Part shown: positions 33,167 to 41,661 of the stretch, one piece after another
How positions within the stretch are numbered: the stretch's first letter is position 1
Layout: each line of letters starts with the position of its first letter
NCBI RefSeq assembly: GCF_014656055.1
Contig: NZ_BNBR01000001.1
Location: 1,612,001 to 1,676,000 of the forward strand
From: Streptomyces griseosporeus
Lineage (GTDB): Bacteria; Actinomycetota; Actinomycetes; Streptomycetales; Streptomycetaceae
DNA: 64,000 bases
Direction: 5' to 3'
The notes under the pieces: model-generated
The model's database searches: none
Seen by the model: the letters and a program-made list of their open reading frames with translations, nothing else
Told to the model about the DNA's origin: nothing
Position numbers and translations under genes: made by a program

Positions 33167-33731
33167 CGGTCCGCTCCCTCGTGCTTGCCTCTTCATGACC
33201 CCCGCCCGCGTGCCGATGTCGGTTTCCCTCCTGCTCGAACACGTTCACGGGAATGCTTGCCCGGCGGTTCGGACGGCAGTCATGTCACGTCGCCGACGCC
33301 CGGGTGTTCGGCCATGGCCGGGGCGCCCCGCACATGCTCCGGGAAGGTGTCCGGCGGGTTCCCGGCGGGATTTCGGAGCGTTGCCGTGCGCCGGTGTGCG
33401 CGGGCGGCGCCGGGGCGGACGGTCGTACCGGGCCGGGTGAGCCGTACGACCGGCGCGACGTTCCCGGAACGCCACCGTCACCCCGGCCGCTGCACCCGTC
33501 GCACGCATCCCCGGTCCTCTCCGCCTCGCGGCCTGCAATTGCACGCCGTGCGGCCACTGGCCCCGCCCCCGTCCGCAGGCCCGCGTCACCGCGGTCGCCG
33601 GGCGCGCGATCCGGGCCCGGGCCGGGCCGCGCCGGCCCCCCGGTGCACTCACGGTGACGCGCCGGGCGCGGCGCGCTGCCACGCCGTCCGTCCGCCCGGT
33701 GAAGTTGGCCGGAAACCGACCCTCCGGCACG
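33167..33731. other. 565-bp gene-free interval
   Basis: This stretch contains overlapping open frames in several phases, but none has a ribosome site, family resemblance or Streptomyces-like third-position bias in a single frame. The only features noted are a short AT-containing palindrome (TGCAATTGCA, near 33535) and GC-rich inverted segments around 33605-33640. It should contain the promoter of the anti-sigma kinase gene and the 3' end of the pyruvate oxidase transcript. Confidence 0.5.
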
Positions 33732-35474
33732 TCAGGGACGGGGCACGTTGCGCAGGTTGGAGCGGGCCATCTGGAGCATGCGGCCGACGCCGCCGTCCAG
33801 CACGATCTTCGAGGCGGACAGGGCGAAGCCGGTCACCATGTCGGCGCTGATCTTCGGCGGGATGGAGAGGGCGTTGGGGTCGGTGACCACGTCGACGAGG
33901 GCCGGACCCTTGTGCTTGAACGCGTCCTTCAGCGCGCCCGCGAGCTGCTTGGGCTTCTCCACCCGCACCCCGTAGGCGCCGCAGGCGCGGGCGACGGCGG
34001 CGAAGTCGGGGTTCTTGTTGGTGGTGCCGTGCGAGGGCAGGCCCGCGACCAGCATCTCCAGCTCGACCATCGACAGCGCCGAGTTGTTGAAGAGGACGAC
34101 CTTCACCGGCAGGTCGTACTGGACGAGGGTGAGGAAGTCGCCCATCAGCATGGCGAAGCCGCCGTCGCCCGACATCGACACCACCTGGCGGCCGCGGTCG
34201 GTGAACTGGGCGCCGATCGCCATCGGCAGGGCGTTCGCCATCGAGCCGTGCGAGAAGGAACCGATCACGCGGCGGCGGCCGTTGGGCGTGATGTACCGGG
34301 CCGCCCACACGTTGCACATGCCGGTGTCGACGGTGAACACCGCGTCGTCGTCGGCGAGTTCGTCGAGCACGGCGGCCACGTACTCGGGGTGGACGGGGAT
34401 GTGCTTGTCCACCTTGCGGGTGTACGCCTTGACCACGCCCTCCAGCGCGTCGGCGTGCTTCTTCAGCATCTTGTCGAGGAAGCGCCGGTTCTCCTTCGGC
34501 TTCACCCGCGGGGTCAGACAGCGCAGCGTCTCGCGCACGTCGCCCCACACCGCGAGGTCCAGCTTGGAGCGGCGGCCGAGGTGTTCGGGCCGGACGTCGA
34601 CCTGGGCGATCTTCACGTCGTCCGGGAGGAAGGCGTTGTACGGGAAGTCCGTGCCGAGCAGGATCAGCAGGTCGCACTCGTGGGTGGCCTCGTAGGCGGC
34701 GCCGTAGCCGAGCAGGCCGCTCATCCCGACGTCGAAGGGATTGTCGTACTGGATGTGCTCCTTGCCGCGCAGCGCGTGCCCCACCGGCGACTTGATCTTC
34801 TCGGCGAACTCCATGACCTCCGCGTGCGCGCCCGCGCAGCCGCTGCCGCAGAACAGGGTGACCCGCTGGGCCCCGTCGATCAGCTCCACCAACCGGTCGA
34901 TCTCCGCGTCGCCGGGCCGCACGGTGGGCCGGCTGGTGACGAGGGCGCTCTCGGCGGCCTTCTCGGGCGCGGGCTGGTCGGCCAGGTCGCCGGGCAGGGC
35001 GACGACGCTGACGCCGGAGCGGCCGACCGCGTGCTGGATGGCGGTGTGCAGCAGCCGCGGCATCTGCTTCGGGCTGGAGATCAGCTCGCAGTAGTGGCTG
35101 CACTCGCGGAACAGCTGGTCGGGGTGGGTCTCCTGGAAGTAGCCGAGGCCGATCTCGCCGGACGGGATGTGCGAGGCGAGGGCGAGGACCGGGGCCATCG
35201 AGCGGTGGGCGTCGTACAGGCCGTTGATCAGGTGCAGGTTGCCGGGCCCGCAGGAGCCGGCGCACGCGGCGAGCCGCCCGGTGATCTGCGCCTCCGCCCC
35301 GGCGGCGAACGCGGCGGTCTCCTCGTGGCGTACGTGGATCCAGTCGATGGCGGCGTTGCGGCGCACGGCGTCGACGACCGGGTTGAGGCTGTCGCCGACG
35401 ACGCCGTACAGACGGCGGACGCCGGCGCGGACGAGGATGTCGACGAACTGCTCGGCGATGTTCTGCTTGGCCAT
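33732..35474 (-). CDS. poxB: Thiamine-diphosphate-dependent pyruvate dehydrogenase/oxidase (PoxB-like)
   Basis: A 580-residue ThDP enzyme that oxidatively decarboxylates pyruvate to acetate or acetyl phosphate. The N-terminal domain has the activating Glu in HVRHEETAAFAAGAEAQITG and the flavin-enzyme GSCGPGNLHLINGLYDAH. A central FAD/nucleotide domain follows (LFCGSGCAGAHAEVM, LLILLGTDFPYNAF), and the ThDP domain has SGDGGFAMLMGDFLTL ending in FNNSALSM. The C-terminal tail (NLRNVPRP) would fit a membrane-associated PoxB. ATG 35472-35474. It stands alone, 95 bp downstream of the PP2C-like gene. Confidence 0.9.
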   Translation of the reverse strand: MAKQNIAEQFVDILVRAGVRRLYGVVGDSLNPVVDAVRRNAAIDWIHVRHEETAAFAAGAEAQITGRLAACAGSCGPGNLHLINGLYDAHRSMAPVLALASHIPSGEIGLGYFQETHPDQLFRECSHYCELISSPKQMPRLLHTAIQHAVGRSGVSVVALPGDLADQPAPEKAAESALVTSRPTVRPGDAEIDRLVELIDGAQRVTLFCGSGCAGAHAEVMEFAEKIKSPVGHALRGKEHIQYDNPFDVGMSGLLGYGAAYEATHECDLLILLGTDFPYNAFLPDDVKIAQVDVRPEHLGRRSKLDLAVWGDVRETLRCLTPRVKPKENRRFLDKMLKKHADALEGVVKAYTRKVDKHIPVHPEYVAAVLDELADDDAVFTVDTGMCNVWAARYITPNGRRRVIGSFSHGSMANALPMAIGAQFTDRGRQVVSMSGDGGFAMLMGDFLTLVQYDLPVKVVLFNNSALSMVELEMLVAGLPSHGTTNKNPDFAAVARACGAYGVRVEKPKQLAGALKDAFKHKGPALVDVVTDPNALSIPPKISADMVTGFALSASKIVLDGGVGRMLQMARSNLRNVPRP

Positions 35475-35569
35475 GCCCAGGCATCCCTTCCTCGGTCCCG
35501 GCCCGGGCGGGGAGCCCGGGGGCGGTCGCGTACGGCGCGTCGGGATCCATCAACCCACAGGCGGCGCGG

Positions 35570-37156
35570 TCACGCCTCCCACACCGCGGCGGCCGTACGG
35601 TCGTCGGCGTACCCCTTCACCCGGACCTGGGTGTCCGCGAGGAACGCGGCGAGGCCGGGCGGGGCGGGCTCGGACCACCGGCCGGTCAGATGGCGGCACA
35701 GCTCCGGTTCTCCCCGCAGCGGCTCGGCCAGGCCCTCGGTGCACATCAGCAGCACATCACCCGGACGGGCGACCGAGGCGCGGAACCGGAACGGCTCGCG
35801 CGGCGGCTGCGGGGCCGGCTCGTACGGGCTCGGGGGCGTGGGGATGCCGAGGTCCATGGTGAGGCGGTCGCCCTCGGGTGTCTCGGCGGGCGGCGAGCCG
35901 AAGCCGACGACGGGTTCCCCGGCGACCTCGCCGACCGGCGGTTCGATGTCCCGCCAGGCGCCGTCCCGCAGCCGGAACAGACCGCCGGCGCCCACGCCGA
36001 AGAAGACCCGGACCCGGCACGCGGGGTCGGCGGGCAGCAGCAGGCAGCGCAGGGTGGCGGAGTACTCCTCCGGCTTCAGGCCCTGTTCGGCGGCGCCGGC
36101 CCGCAGCCGGCCGAGGCTGCGGTCGGTCAGCCGGTGCAGCCCCGACTTCAGGTCGCCGCGCCGGGCGGCCCGGATGTCCTCCACGAGCCGGGCGTGGCTG
36201 CGGCCGACGGCCCGCCCGATCCACCGGCAGGCCTCCGCGGCCGCGCGGTGCGCGCCGGGTGTGGCCCGCGCGCCGGTCGCCATCGCGACCAGCACCAGCG
36301 CCTGCTCCCCCGCCCCGAACCGGGCGGTGAGCAGCGCGTCCCGGCGTGGTTCGCCCCGGTAGCGCGCGGAGTCCCCGCGCACGGACGCGGCCCGCAGGGT
36401 GCACACCCCGTAGCGGGCCCCGTCCAGCACGGTGTCCGCCACCAGGTCCCCCAGGTCGTCGGGGTCGGCGGCGGGCAGCGCGGTGGGCTCGGCGTCGTAG
36501 GTGGGCGGCCGCGTCCCGACGAAACGGAGGGGGGCGGGGGGCTGCGCGGGGAGGTCCACGCGGGTGGGGGTGCGGGGTGCCGAGGGCTCCCCGGTGCTGT
36601 CGAGTGCGGGCGGGGCGTCCGGCAGCGGGGGTGCGGGGACCGCGGACGGCGACGGTGGCGCGGGCGGGGCGTCCGGCGGCAGCGGTGGGGACGGGGGCGC
36701 GGGCGGAGGGGCGCCGAGGCCGGGGGCGGCGCCCTCCGTGCTGGCGGTCGGCCGGCTCTGCGCACCGGAGTCCGGGCCGGGCGCGGTCCCGGCGGGTTCG
36801 GGCGGGGCCGTACGGCCCTCGGGCCCGCGCTGCGTGAACCCCGGCGGCATCGGGCCGGGCGGGAAGCTCGCCGGCTCCGGCGGGGCGGCCGGCGGCGGCT
36901 CCCAGGGCGCCCGCGGCCGGACGGTCCCGGCGGCGCCGGACGCCGTGGCGCCCTCGGGCCCCGGCGCCGGCCCCGTCCGCTGGGGAGGGAGTGCCTCCGG
37001 GGCGGCGGGGGCGCCCAGCGTGCCGGTCGCGGAGACGAAACGGTCGTCCAGCGAGTCCGGTGCGGCCGTCGGGCCGGTGTCCCCGGTGGCGTCGTCGTAC
37101 AGCTGCGCCCACCAGTCGTCCTCGGGCCCGGCGGGCCTTCCCCCCTGCTGGCTCAT
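35570..37156 (-). CDS. PP2C-like protein with long Pro/Ala-rich N-terminus, divergent metal site
   Basis: A 528-residue protein. Residues about 60-230 are low-complexity Pro/Ala/Gly; residues about 240-528 follow the PP2C serine/threonine phosphatase layout. The usual DGxGG metal motif is replaced by VAMATGARATPGAH, and CSDG is replaced by LMCTEGLAEPL, while the terminal DDRTAAAV (normally DNxT) is kept. It may have weak or no phosphatase activity and act as a binding protein. ATG 37154-37156 is chosen; ATG 37163-37165 adds three residues. Similar proteins are common in Streptomyces. Confidence 0.75.
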   Translation of the reverse strand: MSQQGGRPAGPEDDWWAQLYDDATGDTGPTAAPDSLDDRFVSATGTLGAPAAPEALPPQRTGPAPGPEGATASGAAGTVRPRAPWEPPPAAPPEPASFPPGPMPPGFTQRGPEGRTAPPEPAGTAPGPDSGAQSRPTASTEGAAPGLGAPPPAPPSPPLPPDAPPAPPSPSAVPAPPLPDAPPALDSTGEPSAPRTPTRVDLPAQPPAPLRFVGTRPPTYDAEPTALPAADPDDLGDLVADTVLDGARYGVCTLRAASVRGDSARYRGEPRRDALLTARFGAGEQALVLVAMATGARATPGAHRAAAEACRWIGRAVGRSHARLVEDIRAARRGDLKSGLHRLTDRSLGRLRAGAAEQGLKPEEYSATLRCLLLPADPACRVRVFFGVGAGGLFRLRDGAWRDIEPPVGEVAGEPVVGFGSPPAETPEGDRLTMDLGIPTPPSPYEPAPQPPREPFRFRASVARPGDVLLMCTEGLAEPLRGEPELCRHLTGRWSEPAPPGLAAFLADTQVRVKGYADDRTAAAVWEA

Positions 37157-37609
37157 GCCCCTCATTGTCCACCGCACGGGCCGGATGAGAACGGGGCATC
37201 GGGAAAATGGGGCACCACGGGCCGCACCGGACGGCGTGTCGGACGGCGTGTCGGGCGAACCGTCAAACAACCGTACGAAGTGTGGAGTTGAGGGTCGCCG
37301 GACGGCTCCACCCCCCACGGGAGAACCGCCCGGCGACAGCTGGTGACCCGGCCCCGGATCCCCTTCGCGCACACACGCGTCGCGGGCCCGGGTCACGTCC
37401 TGGGTACGGCCGGTCCGCCCGCACGCCTGAGGAACCGCGGGAAGGACACCCGTCGCGGTGATCATGCGGGACCGCCGTGGCCCCCACCTTGGCAGAGCGG
37501 CCAGGGGTACGGCGATGATGTCCGGCGGCGGGTTTACGCCGTGGCCGTTTCCCGCCACCTCGGGCACCCGCCCCACCGGCCCGCCGTCACCAGGGAGGAC
37601 GAAGCAGGA
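37157..37609. other. 453-bp divergent intergenic region
   Basis: The interval separates the PP2C-like gene (minus) from the TrmB/LuxR regulator (plus). It presumably carries both promoters. No gene, clear operator or known RNA is seen. Frames opening here run into neighbours out of phase or are antisense, without a ribosome site. Confidence 0.5.
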
Positions 37610-38593
37610 ATGCTGGCAGCGATAGACCTGGACGAGACGCACGAGTCGGCGTACCGCGCCCTGGTGGCGCTCGGCGCCGCCGACGTGCCGGACCTCGCGC
37701 GCCGGCTGTCGCGGGGCGAGCGGGACACCGAGCGTGCGCTGCGGTGGCTGGAGCGGCAGGGGCTGGCCGCCCGGTCCTCGGCGCGGCCGGGCCGCTGGGT
37801 CGCCGCCCCGCCCGCCGTGGCGCTCGGCGCGCTCCTCACCCAGCAGCGGCACGAGCTGGAGCAGGCGGAGCTGGCGGCGGCCCTGCTGGCGGAGGAGTAC
37901 CGGGCGGCGTCCGCCGAACCGGCCGTGCACGACCTGGTCGAGGTGGTGACCGGCGCCGCCGCGGTCGCGCAGCGCTTCCTCCAGCTCCAGCTCGGGGCGG
38001 GCGAGGAGGTGTGCGCGCTGGTCACCGGCAACCCGGTGGTGGTCTCCGGCACGGAGAACGAGGCGGAGGAGCGCGCCGCCGCCCGGGGCGTGCGCTACCG
38101 GGTGGTGGTGGAACGCCCGGTGCTGGACCTGCCGCACGGCATGACCGAGCTGACGGCCGCGCTGTCCCGGGACGAGGAGGTGCGGGTCGTGGAGTCGGTG
38201 CCGACGAAGCTGGTCGTGGCCGACCGTTCGCTCGCCCTGGTGCCGCTCACCTCGCGCAGCGCGGAGCCGGCCGCGCTGGTGGTGCACGCGAGCGGGCTGC
38301 TGGAGCTGCTGCAGGGGCTGTTCGAGTCGGTCTGGCGGGACGCGCTGCCGCTGCGGCTCGGCCCGGACGGTGTCACCGAGCAGGGCCCGGACGGTCCCGA
38401 CGGCACCGATCTGGAGATCCTCTCGCTGCTGCTGGCCGGGCTGACCGACGCGAGCGTCGCCAAACAGCTCGACCTGGGGCTGCGGACCGTACAGCGGCGG
38501 GTGAAGCGGCTGATGGAGCTGACCGGGGTGACGACCCGGCTGCAACTGGGCTGGCACGCCCATGAGCGCGGATGGGTGGCGCGCGGGCGGTGA
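37610..38593 (+). CDS. TrmB/LuxR-type helix-turn-helix regulator
   Basis: A 327-residue regulator. The N-terminal winged helix (ESAYRALVALGAADVPDLARRL, TERALRWLERQGLAARS) is TrmB-like, a central ligand/phospholipase-D-like region follows (VPTKLVVADRSLALVPL), and the C-terminal LuxR domain has EILSLLLAGLTDASVAKQLDLGLRTVQRRVKRLMEL. This architecture is frequent in Streptomyces, usually as an orphan regulator. ATG 37610-37612 follows GGGAGG. No obvious target operon adjoins. Confidence 0.88.
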   Translation: MLAAIDLDETHESAYRALVALGAADVPDLARRLSRGERDTERALRWLERQGLAARSSARPGRWVAAPPAVALGALLTQQRHELEQAELAAALLAEEYRAASAEPAVHDLVEVVTGAAAVAQRFLQLQLGAGEEVCALVTGNPVVVSGTENEAEERAAARGVRYRVVVERPVLDLPHGMTELTAALSRDEEVRVVESVPTKLVVADRSLALVPLTSRSAEPAALVVHASGLLELLQGLFESVWRDALPLRLGPDGVTEQGPDGPDGTDLEILSLLLAGLTDASVAKQLDLGLRTVQRRVKRLMELTGVTTRLQLGWHAHERGWVARGR

Positions 38594-38654
38594 GCGGTGC
38601 CGGGGCGGTCCGCCCCCGCCTGCGCGGCGGGGCTGCCTCCGGCACCCTGGGCAG

Positions 38655-39137
38655 ATGGGAGTGTGGGAACTCCTGCTGGTCGGGGTGGTGCTGCTGCTCG
38701 GCCTGTGCGGAGTGCTGGTGCCCGGCGTGCCCGGATCGTGGCTGGTGTGGGCCGCGGTCATGTGGTGGGCGCTGCAGGACCCGCGGCCGCTCGCCTGGGG
38801 CGTGCTGGTCGGCGCCACCATGGTGCTGCTGCTGTCGCAGGTGGTCCGCTGGGCCCTGCCGCCGCGCCGGCTGCGGACCGGCGGAGCCACCCCGCGCATG
38901 GGCGTGTACGCGGGGCTCGGCGCGCTGGCCGGCTTCGTCCTGCTCCCCGTGGTCGGCGCGATCCCCGGCTTCGTCGGCGGCATCTACCTCTCCGAGCGGC
39001 TGCGCCTGGGCCGGCACGGCGAGGCGCGGGCGGCGGTGCGGACGGCGATGCGCTCGGGCGGCTGGAGCGTCCTCGCGGAACTGTTCGCCTGCCTGCTGAT
39101 CGCGGGGGCGTGGCTGGGTGTGGTGCTCGGGGGCTGA
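38655..39137 (+). CDS. DUF456 small membrane protein
   Basis: A 160-residue protein with four to five membrane helices: ELLLVGVVLLLGLCGVLVPGVPG at the start (the conserved DUF456 VPG motif), WLVWAAVMWWAL, VLVGATMVLLLSQVV, GLGALAGFVLLPVVGAIPGFVGG, and a final LAELFACLLIAGAWLGVVLGG. It is a member of a family with no known biochemical role. ATG 38655 begins 61 bp after the regulator stop. Ribosome site weak (GGGCAG). Confidence 0.85.
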   Translation: MGVWELLLVGVVLLLGLCGVLVPGVPGSWLVWAAVMWWALQDPRPLAWGVLVGATMVLLLSQVVRWALPPRRLRTGGATPRMGVYAGLGALAGFVLLPVVGAIPGFVGGIYLSERLRLGRHGEARAAVRTAMRSGGWSVLAELFACLLIAGAWLGVVLGG

Positions 39138-39249
39138 CCGTGCCGCCGGCCGGGGTCCGCGGGGACCGGAAGCCGTAGGTCGCAGGTCCCGGTCGGGCTC
39201 CGCCGAGGATCCGATGTGCGGGACGGCGGCGCGTGCTTGGCTGCCGTAC

Positions 39250-39657
39250 ATGACGACGACGCACTCCGGCGAGGCGACGACCGGGCGGTTCAGCGAGGCC
39301 GAGCGGGCCTACCTGCGGACACAGCGGCTCGGCCGCATGGCCACCGTCGACCCGCGGGGACAGCCGCAGGCCAACCCGGTCGGGTTCTTCCTCCAGGACG
39401 ACGGGACGATCCTGATCGGCGGGTACGCCCTCGGCACCACCAAGAAGTGGCGGAACCTGCGGAAGAACCCGAAGATCGCCCTCGTCGTCGACGACGTCGT
39501 GAGCGTACGGCCGTGGCGGGTGCGCGGGGTCGACATCCGCGGCGAGGCCGAACTGCTCGTCGGCCCGCACGACCTGGGCCCCCACTTCAGCGAGGAGCTG
39601 ATCCGCATCCACCCGCGGCGCGTGCACAGCTGGGGGCTGGAGGACGGTGACGCCTAG
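39250..39657 (+). CDS. PPOX-class F420-dependent split-barrel protein
   Basis: A 135-residue flavin/deazaflavin split-barrel protein. RLGRMATVDPRGQPQANPVGFFLQ is the conserved N-terminal strand pair, and TTKKWRNLRKNPKIALVVDDV matches the cofactor-phosphate-binding region of the F420-dependent PPOX subgroup (TIGR03618/03667-like). It probably reduces or binds F420-linked substrates. Start ATG 39250. It converges with ogt, leaving only 6 bp between stop codons. Confidence 0.85.
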   Translation: MTTTHSGEATTGRFSEAERAYLRTQRLGRMATVDPRGQPQANPVGFFLQDDGTILIGGYALGTTKKWRNLRKNPKIALVVDDVVSVRPWRVRGVDIRGEAELLVGPHDLGPHFSEELIRIHPRRVHSWGLEDGDA

Positions 39658-39663
39658 AACGTG

Positions 39664-40164
39664 TCACCACGCCTCGGGGAGCGAACCTTCCAGGGCGAGC
39701 AGCCGTTGCTTGCGCTCCAGGCCGCCCGCGTAGCCGGTGAGCGAGCCGTTCGCGCCGATCACCCGGTGGCAGGGGCGCAGCACGAGCAGCGGGTTGGCGC
39801 CGATCGCGCCGCCGACCGCCCGGACGGCGGCGCGGGGCGCGCCGATGCGCGCGGCGATCTCGCCGTACGTCGTGGTGGCCCCGTAGGGGACGGCGTCCAG
39901 GGCGTCCCACACCCGCTGCCGGAAGGCGGTGCCGTGCGGGCGCAGCCGGAGCCGGAACTCCTTCAGGTCGCCCGCGAAGTACGCGGCGAGCTGCTCCTCG
40001 GCCTCCCGGAAGGGGGCCGGGTCGCGCACCCAGCCGTCCTCGACGCTGCGGCCGCCCTTCTGTCCGGGCACGGACAGCGAGGTCAGCGCCCCGTCGTCGG
40101 CGGCGGTGAGCAGGAGGGTGCCGAGCGGGCTCGGCGTCTCGGTGTAGCGGATCGGGCCGGTCAT
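39664..40164 (-). CDS. ogt: Methylated-DNA--[protein]-cysteine S-methyltransferase
   Basis: A 166-residue suicide repair protein that takes methyl groups from O6-methylguanine. The active site LRPCHRVIGANGSLTGYAGG holds the acceptor Cys; GTAFRQRVWDALDAVPYGATTTYGEIAARIG is the conserved helix-turn-helix with the arginine finger. The N-terminal ribonuclease-like domain is present. ATG 40162-40164 overlaps the TGA of the Ada/AlkA gene as ATGA, so the two alkylation repair genes are co-translated. Confidence 0.94.
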   Translation of the reverse strand: MTGPIRYTETPSPLGTLLLTAADDGALTSLSVPGQKGGRSVEDGWVRDPAPFREAEEQLAAYFAGDLKEFRLRLRPHGTAFRQRVWDALDAVPYGATTTYGEIAARIGAPRAAVRAVGGAIGANPLLVLRPCHRVIGANGSLTGYAGGLERKQRLLALEGSLPEAW

Positions 40165-41552
40165 GTCAGCTCCCACTCCCCTGCGACGAGCAGGTGGTGT
40201 ACGGCGTAGGTGCGCCAGGGGCGCCAGGTGTCGGGTACGTCGGCGCCGGGCGGCGCGACGTCGGGGTCGCCGAGGGCGCGGGCACGGACGGCGGCGGCGG
40301 TCGCCGCGTCGACACCGTCCACGGCGAGCAGGGCCTGCTGGGCGTCGTCGCGGTCGGCGCCCGCGTCCAGGCGTACGGCGCCGTCGGCGAGGGCGGCGGC
40401 GAGCGCGCCGACGGGCCCGCCGGGCTCGGCCTCGGCGAGCACGCCCGGTTCGGGGAACAGGTGGGTGAGGGTGCCGCAGGGCGCGTCGAGGGCCTTGCCG
40501 TAGCGCTGGACGAGCCGCTGCGCCTCGGCGGTGCCGACGAGGGCGCGGACGGCGAACTCCTCGGGGTCGGCGGCGCCCGGCACGCGCAGCCCGGGCCGGG
40601 CGGCGACCAGCGGGGCGAGCCGCGGGTCGGCCCCGAGGCGCTCGTCGACGGCGTACGGGTCGGCGTCGAGGTCGAACAGGCGGCGCAGCCGCTGAACGGC
40701 GGTGGTCAAGTCGCGCGGGTCGGTGAGGTGCAGCCGCGTATGCAGCCAGCCGCCCGGGTGGGCACCGCCGCCGGGCCGGGCCGCGCCCGGCCGCTCGTCG
40801 ACGGCGACGATGCCGGTGCCGTACGGCAGCCGCAGGGTGCGGCGGAAGACGCGCCGGCCGGGAGGGCCGGTGACCTCCTCCACGCCGGGCACGGCCTCGC
40901 TCGCGAGCCGGTCGAAGACGGGACCGGCCTGGTACGGCCCCCGGTGGGCGAGCCGCAGCGGGATGCCGGCGCCGGGGGTGCCGGAGCGGCTGCCCCGGGG
41001 GGCGGCGTCCCGCAGCGCGGTCGGGGTCGCGGCGTACACGGCCCGTACGGTGTCGTTGAACTGGCGGACGCTGGCGAACCCGGACGCGAACGCGATCTCG
41101 GTGACCGGCAGGTCGGTGGTCTGGAGCAGCACGCGCGCGGTGTGCGCGCGCTGGGCGCGGGCCAGGGCGACCGGGCCGGCGCCCAGCTCGGCGGTGAGCT
41201 GCCGCTGCACCTGCCGGGCGCTGTAGCCGAGCCGGGCGGCCAGGCCGGCGACGCCTTCCCGGTCGACGACTCCGTCGCCGATCAGCCGCATCGCCCGCCC
41301 GACGACATCGGCGCGGGCGTTCCACTCGGCCGACCCCGGCACGGCGTCCGGCCGGCACCGGCGGCAGGCGCGGAACCCGCTGCCCTGCGCGGCGGCGGCC
41401 GTCGCGAAGAACCGCACGTTGCGGCGCTTCGGTGTGACGGCCGGGCAGCTGGGCCGGCAGTAGATGCCGGTCGTCTCGACACCGAAGAAGAACACCCCGT
41501 CGAACCGGCCGTCCCGGCTGCGCACGGCCTCGTACCTGGTCTCTTCGTCCAT
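40161..41552 (-). CDS. Ada/AlkA-type alkylation response regulator and DNA glycosylase
   Basis: A 463-residue fusion. The N-terminal Ada zinc domain has GIYCRPSCPAV and FRACRRCRPDA (four cysteines, one being the methyl-phosphotriester acceptor). The AraC helix-turn-helix follows (VAGLAARLGYSARQVQRQL; TEIAFASGFASVRQFND), and the C-terminal half is an AlkA-like glycosylase. Near its end, RALGDPDVAPPGAD runs almost directly into TWRPWRTYAVHHLL, and the usual helix-hairpin-helix glycines are replaced (DGVDAATAAAV), so glycosylase activity is doubtful. ATG 41550-41552 fits the family start; ATG 41606 would add 18 residues. Confidence 0.88.
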   Translation of the reverse strand: MDEETRYEAVRSRDGRFDGVFFFGVETTGIYCRPSCPAVTPKRRNVRFFATAAAAQGSGFRACRRCRPDAVPGSAEWNARADVVGRAMRLIGDGVVDREGVAGLAARLGYSARQVQRQLTAELGAGPVALARAQRAHTARVLLQTTDLPVTEIAFASGFASVRQFNDTVRAVYAATPTALRDAAPRGSRSGTPGAGIPLRLAHRGPYQAGPVFDRLASEAVPGVEEVTGPPGRRVFRRTLRLPYGTGIVAVDERPGAARPGGGAHPGGWLHTRLHLTDPRDLTTAVQRLRRLFDLDADPYAVDERLGADPRLAPLVAARPGLRVPGAADPEEFAVRALVGTAEAQRLVQRYGKALDAPCGTLTHLFPEPGVLAEAEPGGPVGALAAALADGAVRLDAGADRDDAQQALLAVDGVDAATAAAVRARALGDPDVAPPGADVPDTWRPWRTYAVHHLLVAGEWELT

Positions 41553-41661
41553 CACGGGATCCAGTGTGCGCTGCCGGGACGGGTGCCGCTGGCGGGAATC
41601 GGACATGGCGCTGAGGTGCGTCTCCCACCGCGGGGAGGGTGGGAGACGCCGGTCGCTCAGC

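Noticed and set aside
33253..33657. Open frames in the gap upstream of the anti-sigma kinase gene
   Set aside because: Several overlapping frames on both strands, no ribosome site, no family resemblance and no consistent codon bias.
35570..38983. PP2C-like gene extended upstream to 1,137 residues
   Set aside because: The extension is antisense to the TrmB/LuxR regulator and DUF456 gene and has shadow composition; recognisable sequence starts at the ATG 37156 region.
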